NCBI GenBank assembly: GCA_964035545.1
Contig: OZ037765.1
Location: 25,166,504 to 25,230,503, forward strand
Reading direction: 5' to 3'
Length of the DNA: 64,000 nucleotides
Source: Bugula neritina
Lineage: Eukaryota > Bryozoa > Gymnolaemata > Cheilostomatida > Bugulidae
A program made the translations under genes and the position numbers. The notes under the pieces were generated by a model. It saw only the letters and a list, made by a program, of their open reading frames with translations, was not told the origin of the DNA and searched no databases. This document shows, piece after piece, positions 52,201-64,000 of this stretch; within the stretch, counting starts at the first letter, position 1; every line of letters begins with the position of its first letter.

Positions 52201-55200
52201 CTAGAGACTGGAATACCTTGTAGCTGCTAAACAAGTATTTAAGGCTGGTAGTGAACCAGAGGGCAGTAAAGGAATAGCTGGATGCAGTAACGAGTTTGTT
52301 GCTTACTGAAATCCATAGTTACCGGAGCTGATGGGTAATAAATTACACACCAACATTCCTACTCTCTAATTTTCAGATAATTTTATGAAATTTTTTGCTT
52401 TAATATACTATTTTGTGGTTTCATTTAAACTAAGCCATAAAAGTATGAAAACAACATTATTGAGATGAATGTTTGGGCAGTTTGAATAAATTCCAGGCAG
52501 TATAGAAAGCACAGAACCTACAGACACCCACTGTCCCCATACCTTGTAATTTCTAGTCAATTTAAATAAGGATTTTATAAAGAGTTATTTCTTAGGAAAT
52601 AATTTAGCAAATTTTCTCATTAGAATTTAATTACATTGAGCTATTATTTTATGTTAATTCCAAGTATACCGTAAAGAGATAGTAATCTTTTGGTAACTTT
52701 TTGAACAGTTTCAAAGTAACTACATATTCAACAATAAGCTTTAAAATCAATCTAATTCTAACCTATTTAAGTAAAGATACAAAGGCTATGAAAATAGGAC
52801 ACGATTTTGAAATTTCTGTGAAAAAGGACCTTTTGAAGTAGTATATCTTTCCTGTATTATCTTCATGATATCAGAGAGTTATAAAAAAATAAATGACTTG
52901 TTATGGAAAAAGCTATATCTCTTATATATTGTATTTAATATTAATACTTACACTAGTATCTGACTAGCAAATAGCTGTGTCTAAATATTCAGAGCTATTT
53001 GCTATAATTTAGAAGTTGATGGCCGATAATAAGCAATTTTATCACCAATATCTAACCTGTATATGATTATGATTAGGTTCAAATGGAACATTGCCATTCT
53101 CGCTGGATTTATCTGACGAAATATCCGTAGATGGTGGGGATGTGATGTACGGGTCCTAAGAGAAATATATAAATATATAAAATATGTAAACCAGCACCAT
53201 ATAACAGAGCAGTGAATGCTTGTAAGATAATCTATTAATACAGTTTAACAAAAATTGAAAGCACAGTATAATGGCCGAAAGTTTTGGCCATTATGCACAC
53301 AATAATGAAAACCTAATATTATGCACAAAGTTTTCAACAAAAATGATTTTTTAAAAATCAAAATCGTGAACTTTTCAAACACTGTGTATAGTAGACTACA
53401 CTGGACATATCTAAAGGGAGCTGTTAGCATGAGCACTGCACAACAGTTATGATTGCTTGTACAGCTTGGTCACGTGACAACTTTATCTATTGCAAAACAA
53501 CCCAAAGGGTTTAGATGTGAATAAATATAAACTGTACAGCAGGTCTTCCAAGAACTTGAGCTCGCTGACCAGCAGCCAATAGTAGGTAAATTAGCACTTA
53601 ATATCCTGAAATGATAGAACTATCTATGATGATAATTACCCTCTTGGCACAACATTAGCGCTACTAAATTTAGAAAACTCACACTGTTATATTATATATG
53701 ACTAGTCCACTAATATTACTACTACAAGCAGTAGTGTAGGCAGTAGTACTAGTGGTAATAGTACTAGCAACAGTTGTAGTGGTTGCAGCAATGGTAGTGA
53801 TAGTGGTGATGTTGGTTGTAGTGAAAATGTTGTTAGCAGCAATGGTAGTGGTGGAGATGACAATGACTACTGAATTATTTGTCAAGTACTGTACTGTAAC
53901 TCATGGGTCCTTTTGTGAGTGAAAATCTTTGTGTTATGCCTCATTATAATAACCATGCAGAGGTAGGTATTCTACCTATGATTGTATTATTTCTCAAAAC
54001 GACTGGAAACTAACATGACTACGAAATGTTATAGGTAGGTGGTGTTAAATTTTATAAATGATAAAAACTTAGGCTTTAGACTTTAGAGGTTTGATGACAC
54101 CAAAAAGGCCTTGAACTTACAGTCTGGTCGCTGACTTTCACGCTTTCTCTAGAACTGCTGTTAGATGAAGTGGTCTTTTTGCTGTGAAGTCTGTTGGATT
54201 TACTCCCAAAGCAACAAAACAAATTCCCAAACAAACTTTTTTGATTCTTGACTGCATGAGCTACTTTTTCTAAAATAGAGAAAAAAGAAGTAATAAATAG
54301 ATTAGCATTATTCGATGGTTGAACTAAAAGGTAAGTCAAGTGATGAGGTGTTTTAAGCATGAAATAAAATCAAAATACCAAATTCATTTATATAACAGGG
54401 CGGCTATCCAATGCATATAGCATGTCACAAAGAGCTCTGGGTGGGCAATGGTGAACACAAACTACCCAAAACATTCTTGAAAATATGCCATTGACGAGCA
54501 TACATTTCATATAGTAGAGGAGAAAGGAGGCAGAGACTAAGCGAAACTCTATTTCCACCTCATTAACTTCATCAAAGTCAATGCCAGAATTGGCTGATTG
54601 CTGACTGAAAACAACATTCACTATAGAATATCATTCTGTATTGAATAGCTGGTACGATGAATAACTACAATATATTATTGTAGATTTCAATGTGAAAGGA
54701 AATCAATGATCAGGTGAAATAGAAAGTTGATACCATTGCTTTTACACACTGATGTAGAAATATGAGCCTTGCGAGCAAATTTCTTGGCATTTGGCCAAAA
54801 CTAGTCGAAATACTTATACAAAAACAAGCATAGCTACCAATCTAGCTGTAAGGTTTGTAATAGTTATGTGGCTAACTGCCATCACTACTGCTATTGACTT
54901 AAAAATCAAAGTCACCACCGGGAAGTAGTGACATTACACTTCTTGTTAGAGTACAATACATGTAATCACAAAAATGTCTGTGTTGCCATGAAAAGATTAC
55001 GGGAAAGAAAGTAGTTTTTAATTTTCTGTTGCATCACCCCACAAGAGCAGAAGTAGATGTTTCTCTGCATTAAAACAATAACATGTAAAATATTTCCTGC
55101 CAATCCCTGTATCATATAATAGGTGAATTCCTATCAAATATTCGAGTAATAATCAATATTATACACAAATGTGTAAAGCATGATGCTGATATCAGGCTAG

Positions 55201-57961
55201 TGCTGTATATATAATTACTAGATATGCACAGTGCAGGTAACTATACTATCAGTTATGTAATGCAATATTGTACGAATCTTGGAAAAGGAATTTCTTGAAT
55301 GGTTTGTTTAAAAAGGCCATATTTTTTGCAACTTATCTATTATATTCTCTTTCCAACAAGCTGTCCAAAACCAACTTTAGCACAGATTTCATGCCAGAGT
55401 GTAAAAGTTTCACAACAGATTATTTTTAATAGATTTGGCAGCAGAAGTAGAGGACACTAATTACTGTGTGAGGAAACCAATAAGAATACCACTGCATCTA
55501 TATTCTTGATATGAGGCATATTATCAACTTCTTAAAATATCAGTATTACAAATCTTATAGAAGATTGAATATGTTTTGAAATGATAATCTGAGTCTGAAA
55601 AATACGAATATCTAACAGCTATGAAAAAACAGAAGGTCATCCAAAACTAAAATTTGAGTCAGAACTAGCAAGCTCTTATTGGCTGAATTTTCAGGAAAAA
55701 TAAACTGCCATTTTTCCAAATACTGGTTCATAAGCAATTGTTAGATTAAGTATTACTACAAATAATACAAAAGTATTACTACAGGAAAGTGACTAGCTAA
55801 CATGAAGTTACATATTTTTAAAGTAATCACAGCATATTTTGCCCTGGTATATCTGAAGTGAGTTTATTTGATGATGCCAAGAGTGGTAGTCAATAAAATT
55901 AAACAATCTCTTCAATACAACAATAAATATAGCATAAGTGTGGAGTTATACTTGTAAGATAAGATTCAAAGACCAAGTGATAAGCATGGAGTATAGCCTA
56001 AAAACTAGTAGTTGATTGTGGTTATATTACTCTATTTTCATTACAAATAGCAATAGTTGTTATAACTATTAATATGTAGGATCATTAATAATTACAGATG
56101 TATAAAAAGTTAGACTCTTCTCAATACTTGCAGCGGACTGGCATCTATACTAAACACTCTATTACTACTAGCCTTAGCCTACGGCTGAAAATCTGTATAA
56201 AAACCACCCACCTCTAATAATTACAGCAATCCACCAGTTCAATTTATTTTTGTGTATGGAATATAGCTTTTCATAGAGTATTACTAAAAGTGTAACTATG
56301 CTCATGGTTATTAATCGTTTTAAATTAAAATTAACTACAATGTTTTAACGCATCACTTGGTAATATAGTTTCAGGTTGTAAGTTCCGGTGAAAAAATGAT
56401 AATGAACAGTTGCCAGTATTATTTGAGTAAATTTACAATGTTTCTTACTTCTAACACTTGACCTCTGCCTACCAAGGCAGCAACACTAAACTAGGTTTGG
56501 TTGAAATTCAGGTGGGAAACTGTCATCGAATCAGTGCTGCAACCCAATCACTAGTAGAAATAGCTTTAATAAGATCAACTACGACCTTAGTCTGTGTAAC
56601 AAAGTTCAAAGCTCATATTAATTATTTACCACATATTGTAACCATGAAACTCACAGTAATAATCCCATCTTAGTGTCACTCTTACTGCTGGTAAAGGTAA
56701 TGATAATTTTATCACCATCATTGTCATAATAATACTATAACCAGTCATACTAATACCTCATAAATTAACTCAATCATTCATATCAATTTATTATGCAGAA
56801 TTCCCCAAAGTTCCTAATTCTGAGGTACTTTTTAGGGCTTCAAGAAATGCTGGAAATAACTTAGAGGCAACAAAACATCTTCAATCACCTTTGTAAGATT
56901 CTAGTAATTAGTCTGCTTATGCTAAGTCTAGTGTTTTAGAATCACTATCAGTATAAGTATTAGTAAAAATATGGATAATATCAAGTCTAATATTAATACT
57001 AATTCTTATACCATTAAATAATTAATACCATTATACTAATATTTATCGCCTATCGGTATGCTTTTACTTGCAGTACTAATAGTGTCACAAGTAATTATTA
57101 TAATGATGATCAATCTACAGTTAATGTTATCATCCGTATTATAAATATAATCATAATCATTATCCAATTCAATCATTACGAATATGACAACTTGAACTGA
57201 GAGTAAGAGTAAGACTATAAGAATAAACAAATTATTATCATTAATAATTATTTTTATTATCACATATATTGATTAGGATATGATTTGGTTATGATACAAG
57301 TATAAACAAGTCTAATAGTAACACTAATACTAATAGTTATAGACTATACTAACAGTAACTAAGTCGGCAATAATACCAATAATGTTTATTTTTATGATAA
57401 TAATAATCATAATGAGTATCAAAATGATAATTATAATCACTCAATAATGTTTAACGATATAATCATTATCATTATGATTATTATATCAAATTCAACATCA
57501 ATATGACTATCACTATGTCAATTTTATTGTTTATTTGTTATACTTTAAGTTTTAGTTTAACTTATTATCCGATAGTTATACATAATTACTAATTAGTAAT
57601 CTTATAGTTATACTTTTTGTTACATTTAGTCTTAGTGATAGTCAGTTACTAATTGAGTTAGACTTAGAGTTAGTGACTTAGTGTTACACTTACTGTAACT
57701 GTTACTGTTAGTGTTAGCGATACTGATAGTATAAGTATTGGTTAAACTCCACAAATAAAACTATTGCAGTATCACTATCACTATTAGTATTATACTTAGA
57801 GTTAGTATTACATTTACTGTGACTGTCAGTAACTGTAAGTGTAACTGTAAGCCTTTATTTTTAAATTTACCTTTATGATTTGGCGACACTATAACTTGAT
57901 CTCCATTTGCATTAACCTGCGTTATAATAGAAGCAGGCGGAGCAGAGTTAGTAGTATCCAT
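46232..57961 (-). CDS. CTDSPL: Small CTD phosphatase (SCP family, CTDSP1/2/L type)
   Basis: Exons in transcript order: 57961-57871, 54269-54121, 53155-53057, 51999-51895, 50666-50610, 49403-49311, 48790-48692, 48084-47998, 46363-46232; all phases agree and give 303 residues. The HAD-family catalytic motif [12 protein letters not shown] is intact (nucleophile Asp and acid/base Asp). It is followed by [74 protein letters not shown] and [17 protein letters not shown], all characteristic of SCPs. The N-terminus keeps IITQV and a [10 protein letters not shown] segment like the SFFCCF of vertebrate SCPs, a likely palmitoylation site. Family role: removes phosphate from Ser5 of the RNA polymerase II CTD and from REST and SMAD linkers. 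The vertebrate paralogue symbol is nominal, since an invertebrate usually has one such gene. Confidence 0.95.
46967..47115. repeat. (CCTA)n/(CCCA)n microsatellite
   Basis: Imperfect tetranucleotide run (acctacctacccacccacc) in the last intron of the phosphatase gene. Confidence 0.9.
49446..49815. repeat. 20/22-bp minisatellite with about 184-bp higher-order repeat
   Basis: Units GTAGTTAGTACTGTGTTAGT and 22-bp variants. The variant string GTACTGTGTGTTAGTGCA followed by an identical pattern of unit types occurs at 49501 and again at 49685, so a block of about 184 bp was itself duplicated. The array ends about 40 bases upstream (in transcript sense) of the exon starting at 49403. Confidence 0.9.
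51489..51882. repeat. 14-bp (CAGTACACACAACA)n minisatellite beside a phosphatase 5' splice site
   Basis: About 28 units with CAGTACACACAGCA, CAGTACAGACAGCA and CAGCACACACAGCA variants. The array lies only about 7 to 12 bases from the donor at 51894-51889 of exon 51999-51895. Long open frames on both strands ([23 protein letters not shown]) are repeat by-products, as the array lacks stops in most frames. Confidence 0.95.
53709..53872. repeat. Degenerate GTAGTG/TAGTAC trinucleotide-rich tract
   Basis: Run of GTAGTGGTTGCAGCAATGGTAG-type words in a phosphatase intron. It creates the Thr-rich minus-strand open frame there and has no splice-supported coding role. Confidence 0.7.
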
Positions 57962-60900
57962 TAGACAGATAACATGTGCTTGTAAAAAACCAAAACAAAA
58001 CAAAAAACAATGCAATACTGATTCTCAGTTGCCTGCCGAAGTTCCAATCTGAATGTCAATCGCGATGTTTGTTTTTATTTTACCTTAACAAGCAACAACT
58101 ACAAGGTGAAGGTCCAGAATCGGGACGATACTTAACCAAAATGGAGGTGGTATTTTAGCCTTTGTACCGGTATGTACGAATGCAAACAATGTCCAATCAT
58201 CGCCTCATATTGTCAACATTAAAAATAATATATTTGATTTTTCGACTACGATATAAAATGTGATTCGATAGGTTGTTTCATATTTTATATTAGTATTAAC
58301 GTCGCTTCATAAGTAGAAAAACTATTGTTGAAATAGCGAAATACAAACAGCTTAATTTTGAGGAAAATCTACCAAATTAGGAAAGATGTGATAGGTCTTT
58401 AGGCTACACGGAAGCACGGCATTGTGGGAAACAAGGCTTTACTTCCTAGGATCGGTATCGGCTTTAATGTAGAAAGAACCGTCTATCTTTCACTTTATAT
58501 TTTACTTTCAAAGCTCAGTTTTTTACAGTTAAAGAAACTAACCTACTAAAAGTTCAGACCAAATTATAATGATAGATAGCTATCAATTTAAAAATGTTGT
58601 AGTTGTTATGGCCATTGCTATCACTACGGTCTATAGATTATAAAGATTAGACTTACTTTAAGTTTAAGTTTAAGTTAAACTTAATATAAATATTAATATA
58701 TTTATAACTATTAGTATTACTAATAATACTATAACTATAACTACTTATACTTATAAGTATAACTAATACACTACAAGTATTACTATAAGTATGATTAATA
58801 TTATTAAGTATAAGTATAACTATTAGTATTAGACCTAGTAAATGTAATACTAATACTACTAGTTTTATTATTAGTTCACTACATATTTAGTATTATACTA
58901 AATATGTAGTGAACTAATAATAAAACTAGTAGTATTACATTTACTAAGTCTAATACTAATAGTTATACTTATAGTTATACTTAATAATAATATAGGTATA
59001 TCATTATCAATATGCATACTGATACTAATACTAATAGTAATACTAATAGTAATAGTATTACTATTACAGTATTAGTATTACTATTACTAGTTATTTTACT
59101 ACTCTTGGTTAATAATTATTGAAATTATAATCATAATCATTGATAATGGTTGTTTTAGTTTTTATATTTGAATTTACCATTATGATTATCTATTTTTTAT
59201 TATGAATAATAATATTATGTTTATCTGAAAATCAAAAATAAATAAACGAGAAAGTTGTATAACTCATAAGATCAAGATGAATGTCAAGGTGGATACTCAT
59301 ACAGTGGTGTTCGAATTATTACTATTGGTTTACTTTGATAAATAAAGTATAGTACCTAGTGAAAAACACTAAACAAAGAAAATGTTTCACTTCCTCGTTT
59401 ACTTATTTTTAATGAAATTGTTAGCTCGTAAGAATATATAAATAATAATATCACTATCAGTTTTTTGAAATTATGAGATTTTAATTCTGTTATGAAATAG
59501 TGTCTGAAGTAAACTGCAAACCATTGTTTATGTTGTAAAAACTGGATTTCAAAATATCCCATCAGGCTGAAAGTTTCATTACGAAAGTTACTACAACAAG
59601 CTTATTGAAAAATATCGAACTTGCAGTCATAATTTTTTTAATTCACTTCATTAAATAACTGAACCCTTGACGGTTATCATCAAGATTTGTATGTGCTTCC
59701 TGTAGTAAATTTCATTAAGTTATTTTGTTGCTAATTAATTGGAGGCTATCGCTTTGTCGCAGGGTCTAAAACTTTGCCAATGAATCTTATAGCTAAGATA
59801 GTGTAGAAAGTAACCAAGTTCATTACATGCAGTGCTTGTTAAATGCTGTGGTGTTTCAAGTCATGGTTTAAGCAAGACTGTCAAATTTATTTCTTACATG
59901 AATTTATTTAAATTTTAAGTTTAAATTGACAGTTGTTAGAAATAGCTCAGATCACTTTATGTGCAAGTATTTAAAACAAGTCTAGATTATTTTTGGTTAA
60001 ATACATAAATGAATCAGTAGATTCACTCATAAAAATTATATTTATAGTTTTTTTATAGCCATGTTAAATTTATTTTATCTATACAAGGTATTTGAAGCTA
60101 AATATTTTGTAGGAGTTTAAAGATTGCCATGTGCCTACTCAAGTTACTATTTGCTTTTTTCATGGTAGTGCTATGCTTGTATATGTTTTATTACACCATT
60201 GTAATAAATTTAATTCTAAAACTTTTAAAATTTAATGTTAGGAACTTGATTTTTTTGTAAAACAAGCTGTTGCAATAGGTTATGTGTCACTTGCTTTTTA
60301 TTGTAGTTTATTTAGTTTAGTTTTAATGAATTAATGTTCCTAAGTAACAAAAACACAAAACTAAAATTCTTTTAGACTGTTAAGAAAATCTAAGTAAATA
60401 TAGGTTTTGTGGACTCTTGTTTTCAATTAACCTACCTGTTGCACAGTTTACCATTTGAGTTGAAGTGAAAATGAAAACTTTTTTTGAAAAAATATGAAAA
60501 ATATGACATCATGCAGAAATCTGAGGTTACGAGATAAAAGTAGTTTTTGGATGCTGAATTCCAAAATGCCATTTTTTTGCTGTGGGCGCTTCAATTTATC
60601 CTTTGGCTTTTCTGCAATCTGCAATCAAAAAATAATGAAGCTTAAATAACTTTATTTGAACAACCAAAGCATAGTCTAATTAAGAACTCCAAATTTAGAA
60701 ACTACGCATTATTTTATGAATTTGAAAGCTAATTTAATTGAATTATTGGTTCTTTTTCAAAGATTATTATGATTCAATATTATACATATTATTATGATAT
60801 AAAGCTTGCGGCTAATTTCAGTATATTGACACTTTAATATGACTGATAACTGTAAAAGCTAACACCAACCCAACATCAATGGCAATGCGTAGGTTGATGA

Positions 60901-61526
60901 CACTTATTGAAGTTATATTTGTAATTGGTAGTTATCTTTCTATTGTACCGGGGATTGTCTCTTTTATAGCTCTGTTGCTACAGTAACAAGTTATAAAAAA
61001 TCTTACCCTCAATGACACTAATTTTTACATGTGCCCAGCCAGGTTTTTTATATTAGTTTCCTTTTTTGTCAAACTAACTTTAATAAAATAAAAATATTGA
61101 ATATCAGTTGCATAGTTTTTGAGTTAAAATTAAAACAGCTAAAAGAGTTGTCTTTCCCTAAATTGTTTCCCGCTATGTTTGCCACGCCCTGCTAAGTCAT
61201 ATATTAGGACTTTTGATATCAATTATATAATAACTAACATCTATAGCCTAACTCGTATGATATGCAAACACTATAGCATTAGTCTGTGTATTTGTAAACA
61301 CTTGATCACAGCTCAATATCTGAATAACTGCCAATCAGTGCAGTCAGATTATGAGGTCATTTGAGCAGCTGATATACTTGATAGAACTTTCACAATCCGG
61401 GCTTCATTCTGATAGCATGTGTTTTAGCAACAAGACAGTGATGTTTCTCTTTCATGGGTTGCAATCAGCTGAAGACGTATAATAAGTCACTACAATGGCA
61501 CTGACTTGTTTGCTCTGCTGTTTCAG
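57962..61526. other. Divergent intergenic region between the phosphatase and CAP genes
   Basis: It holds the 5' flanks of both genes. From about 58640 to 59110 it consists of AAGTATAACTATTAGTATTA-type simple sequence with a strong palindrome. The remainder is AT-rich with no exon I can support. The CAP start exon has a TTTCAG acceptor at 61526, so a CAP leader exon should exist somewhere to the left. Confidence 0.5.
58810..58972. repeat. Near-perfect palindrome, about 80-nt arms and 7-nt loop
   Basis: The left arm 58810-58890 and right arm 58898-58972 are reverse complements apart from one mismatch and one 6-nt gap; the loop is TATTATA. Partial complementarity continues outside both arms. 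Confidence 0.95.
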
Positions 61527-61542
61527 ATCTGCAACCAAAACC

Positions 61543-63928
61543 ATGTCTGGTGAAGAACTTTCAAAGCTTATCGATAGATTGGAGAAGGTTACTTCTCGGC
61601 TGGAGCAATGCTCAACATCTGGCAAGGCTGCGGCTTCTTCTCCATTTACTGGTAACTTATTGCTTTTATGATGTTTTTAATTTTAATATGGCCTCTCATA
61701 TAATGCTGGTTATTTTTCGTGATAGATTCTAATCCATTATCGTTATTGTAATATTACCTGGATTTTCTCTGATCACACAATGTTTGTAGAAGAAGAATCC
61801 TTGTTTGTCAAAGAATTTGATGTGATTCTAAGTGGACCTTTGGCAGAGTTTCTGGCAGCCAGTGGAAAGATTGGAGGGCTTGTTAACGAGCAGGTAAGAA
61901 CTTTGGTACTGTATAATTTGTAGTTATCAGAATAAATGTAATATTATTACAAATTTGATCATATATATTCTTCAGGCATATTGTAAATGCATTGAATATT
62001 GAAGGGGCGTGTCCTTTTAGATTTGTGGTTTTAAGATGAATTGTATGCTTTAAAGTTTAAACCAATGGCTTTCTCTGCCATAATAAACATACAGTAATAA
62101 TTATTAGTTTCAAACATTTTAAAATAAATTTCCTTGTCAAAGGTGTATACTTGATGTATAGTTTTGCATAATTTTCTCTTAAGCACAATCTAATATTGTT
62201 TTTGTTTACTAAAATTTGAGTTTGCTGGTTGGTCGTTTGTTTTCTGTCAACAGTTTCTCTTTATCCTCTTTATCTAGGATTTCATACACAGATCAACAAA
62301 CTTTATGTCATATATATAGACATCTTGTTACCTTATATAGGCATCTCTTCTCGAGAAAGCAATGAAGGCTCAAAGATCGTATATAAATACAGCATCGAAA
62401 AGTAAAAAACCTACATCGCAGGTATTGTTATATTGTTAAATGGTTAAAAGGTAAAATGTGTAAAACAAAGTTTCATACTACATTTTCATATGCAAGACAT
62501 GTTGTATCATTTACACATTGGCTCAGTTGGACAAATTGTAACATTTAAACTTAACATGGCAATGTAATCGAGTCCCAAAAATCGGTTGCTTATTTATAAT
62601 GTGTGTTAATTTGTGGTGAATCTCTTCTATTTGCTTTTTGTATTCAGATTTATTTATGCTGTTTTGTAGGAAGCTATACAAAAGTTGATGCAGCCCATGG
62701 CTACACAAATTACAGCTATAATGGTGACTATGGTTTCATAGCTTTATAATAATTATCAACCAAACATAATGTAATAGATATTAGTAATATCTGCATATTT
62801 GATCAATTTCTATAACAGATATTTCATGGCTGAGTTTCCCAGTTATTTGTGGTGTTAGGAAAAGAATTCAGCCGCCTGGCTTCTTGTTACTCTGGCACTA
62901 TGAGTCATGTTGCCAGCATGGCTTGGTGCAGTAGCAGGTCTATAGATGCCTCGCATAAAGTTGTCACCAGTTCCGGTATCATACAGTTATGGGGTCAAAT
63001 ATTTTGAGAAAATGTCTTTAAAATCCTCAAATTGTTGGTGTAAAACTCACCAACAACCAGTATTGAAGTAATCTAAGGAAGTGTGTTACACAGTATTATA
63101 TCCTTGCCTAGCTGAAATTTGGTTATCTTACTCTGATTGACATAATTTACATAAAATAAAGGCTTCTTGTTAAATTTGAGATCATCACAACTGCCAACTT
63201 GTCAATTGCGAGATTTGATGGCGAGTGTTTTCTGTGTTTCATCAAGTGTTGTCCAAACTGAAACCATGTCAATGTAATTTATGCTTGCAGGACTTGAAGG
63301 AGAAAAACAGAAAAAGCAATCTGTTCAATCACCTTTCTGCTTTAGCTGAAGGTGTAGCTGCCCTGGGCTGGGTGGGCGTTGTAAGTACAGTTATTAGTAG
63401 CTTGCTGTAATATATTTTCGGTACTGTTTTTGTATTTGTGATGTGAATGACAGTAAGCATATTATTTTATATATGTTACATTATATATATATTATTTACA
63501 CTTATGCAAGTTTGCATAGTTTATGCTACAATTTCGAGTCGACTTTAGGAACCAACGCCAGTGCCTTTTATCAGAGATATGGCTGATGCCGGCATGTTCT
63601 ATGTGAACAGGGTGCTCAAGGAGTTTAAAGATAAGTAAGTTTACTGCTATCTTTTTATCATTTAATTGTCTAGATTAATCTGCTTCATCTGTTAATACAG
63701 TTGAACTGTTGACTTTTTGTAGCTGTTGAGCAGCATTTTATTTTTAAATTTAGCTGCTTTATACCAGCAGTTAAATATGAATCATCTCCCAGTTTTATTC
63801 ACTTGTTTTTTGTATTTTGTAGGGGAGCAGAGCACGTGCAATGGACCAAAGCTATCCAGTCATTGTGGAAGGACCTGTCTGCATATGTTAAACAACATCA
63901 TCTCACTGGACTCACCTGGAATCCATCA
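61543..63928 (+). CDS. CAP1: Adenylyl cyclase-associated protein (CAP), N-terminal part; continues past the window
   Basis: Exons: 61543-61651, 61790-61893, 62341-62421, 62670-62723, 63291-63380, 63549-63634, 63823-63928; phases agree and give 210 residues, then a GTACGA donor. The start MSGEELSKLIDRLEKVTSRLE matches the conserved N-terminal oligomerising helix of CAPs. The helical-folded domain follows with EFDVILSGPLAEFLAASGKI, NLFNHLSALAEGVAALGWV, MFYVNRVLKEFKDK and YVKQHHLTGLTWNPS. The proline-rich, WH2 and C-terminal CARP domains must lie to the right. Family role: CAP works with cofilin to sever and depolymerise actin and recharges G-actin with ATP; in yeast the N-terminus binds adenylyl cyclase. 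Vertebrate CAP1/CAP2 cannot be told apart here. Confidence 0.95.
62850..62990 (+). mobile_element. Head-truncated SINE fragment, copy 3
   Basis: TTAGGAAAAGAATTCAGCCG... corresponds to TAGGAAAAGCATCCAGTC in copy 2, and TTGCCAGCATGGCT plus TATAGATGCCTCG match TTGCTAGCATGGT and TATAGATGCCTAA in copy 1. The tRNA-like head with A and B boxes is missing. It lies in a CAP intron. Confidence 0.6.
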
Positions 63929-63978
63929 GTACGAAGTCTATCTTTTCACCTGTTACCTCTTGCAGCTTTTATCTGTTT

Positions 63979-64000
63979 TTATATATATATATATATATAT
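63979..64000. repeat. (AT)n microsatellite at the window edge
   Basis: Alternating AT run in the CAP intron; it continues past the window. Confidence 0.9.

Noticed and set aside
53679-53885. Thr-rich minus-strand open frame as a phosphatase exon
   Set aside because: It is created by a degenerate trinucleotide tract; including it would not fit the phase of the flanking exons and it has no counterpart in the family.

Overview
The window is nuclear DNA from an animal, very probably an invertebrate. It is AT-rich, every gene is split by GT-AG introns of roughly 0.1 to 4 kb, tandem repeats and short mobile elements are frequent, and four of the five genes are recognisable orthologues of animal cytoskeletal, ciliary or signalling genes. 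I cannot fix the phylum from sequence alone. I reconstructed every gene by joining exons whose splice sites and reading phases agree. Exon lists are in the entries; the models were made by eye and no transcript was available.

Layout. (1) 1359-8095, + strand: a 14-exon gene for a largely disordered, Pro/Ser/Lys-rich protein of about 1191 residues that I do not recognise. It is followed by decayed coding-like sequence. (2) 9738-10516: a non-autonomous inverted-repeat element rich in AGATCGATCT; a second copy lies at 44128-44812. (3) 12394-24738, + strand: inversin (INVS/NPHP2), 20 coding exons, 971 residues, 16 ankyrin repeats and three IQ motifs. (4) 25769-40784, - strand: villin, 20 coding exons, 832 residues, six gelsolin repeats plus headpiece. 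It is convergent with inversin, and the 3' ends lie about 1 kb apart. (5) 46232-57961, - strand: a small C-terminal-domain phosphatase of the CTDSP1/CTDSP2/CTDSPL type, 9 coding exons, 303 residues. (6) 61543 to the right edge, + strand: the N-terminal part (7 exons, 210 residues) of adenylyl cyclase-associated protein (CAP).

The spacer between the divergent phosphatase and CAP genes holds TAATACTA-type simple sequence and a nearly perfect palindrome with arms of about 80 nt. Villin and CAP are both actin regulators and inversin is a ciliary scaffold. Nothing in the sequence shows the five genes to be co-regulated.

The most unusual signals are these. A 30-bp minisatellite starts exactly at the 3' edge of an inversin exon and repeats a real 5' splice site about 20 times. 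More generally, minisatellites lie within tens of bases of splice sites in three genes. Villin has two candidate phase-0 microexons (9 and 15 nt) and a GC-AG intron. There is a two-copy inverted-repeat element family with palindromic GATC subterminal repeats, and three copies of a tRNA-derived SINE.
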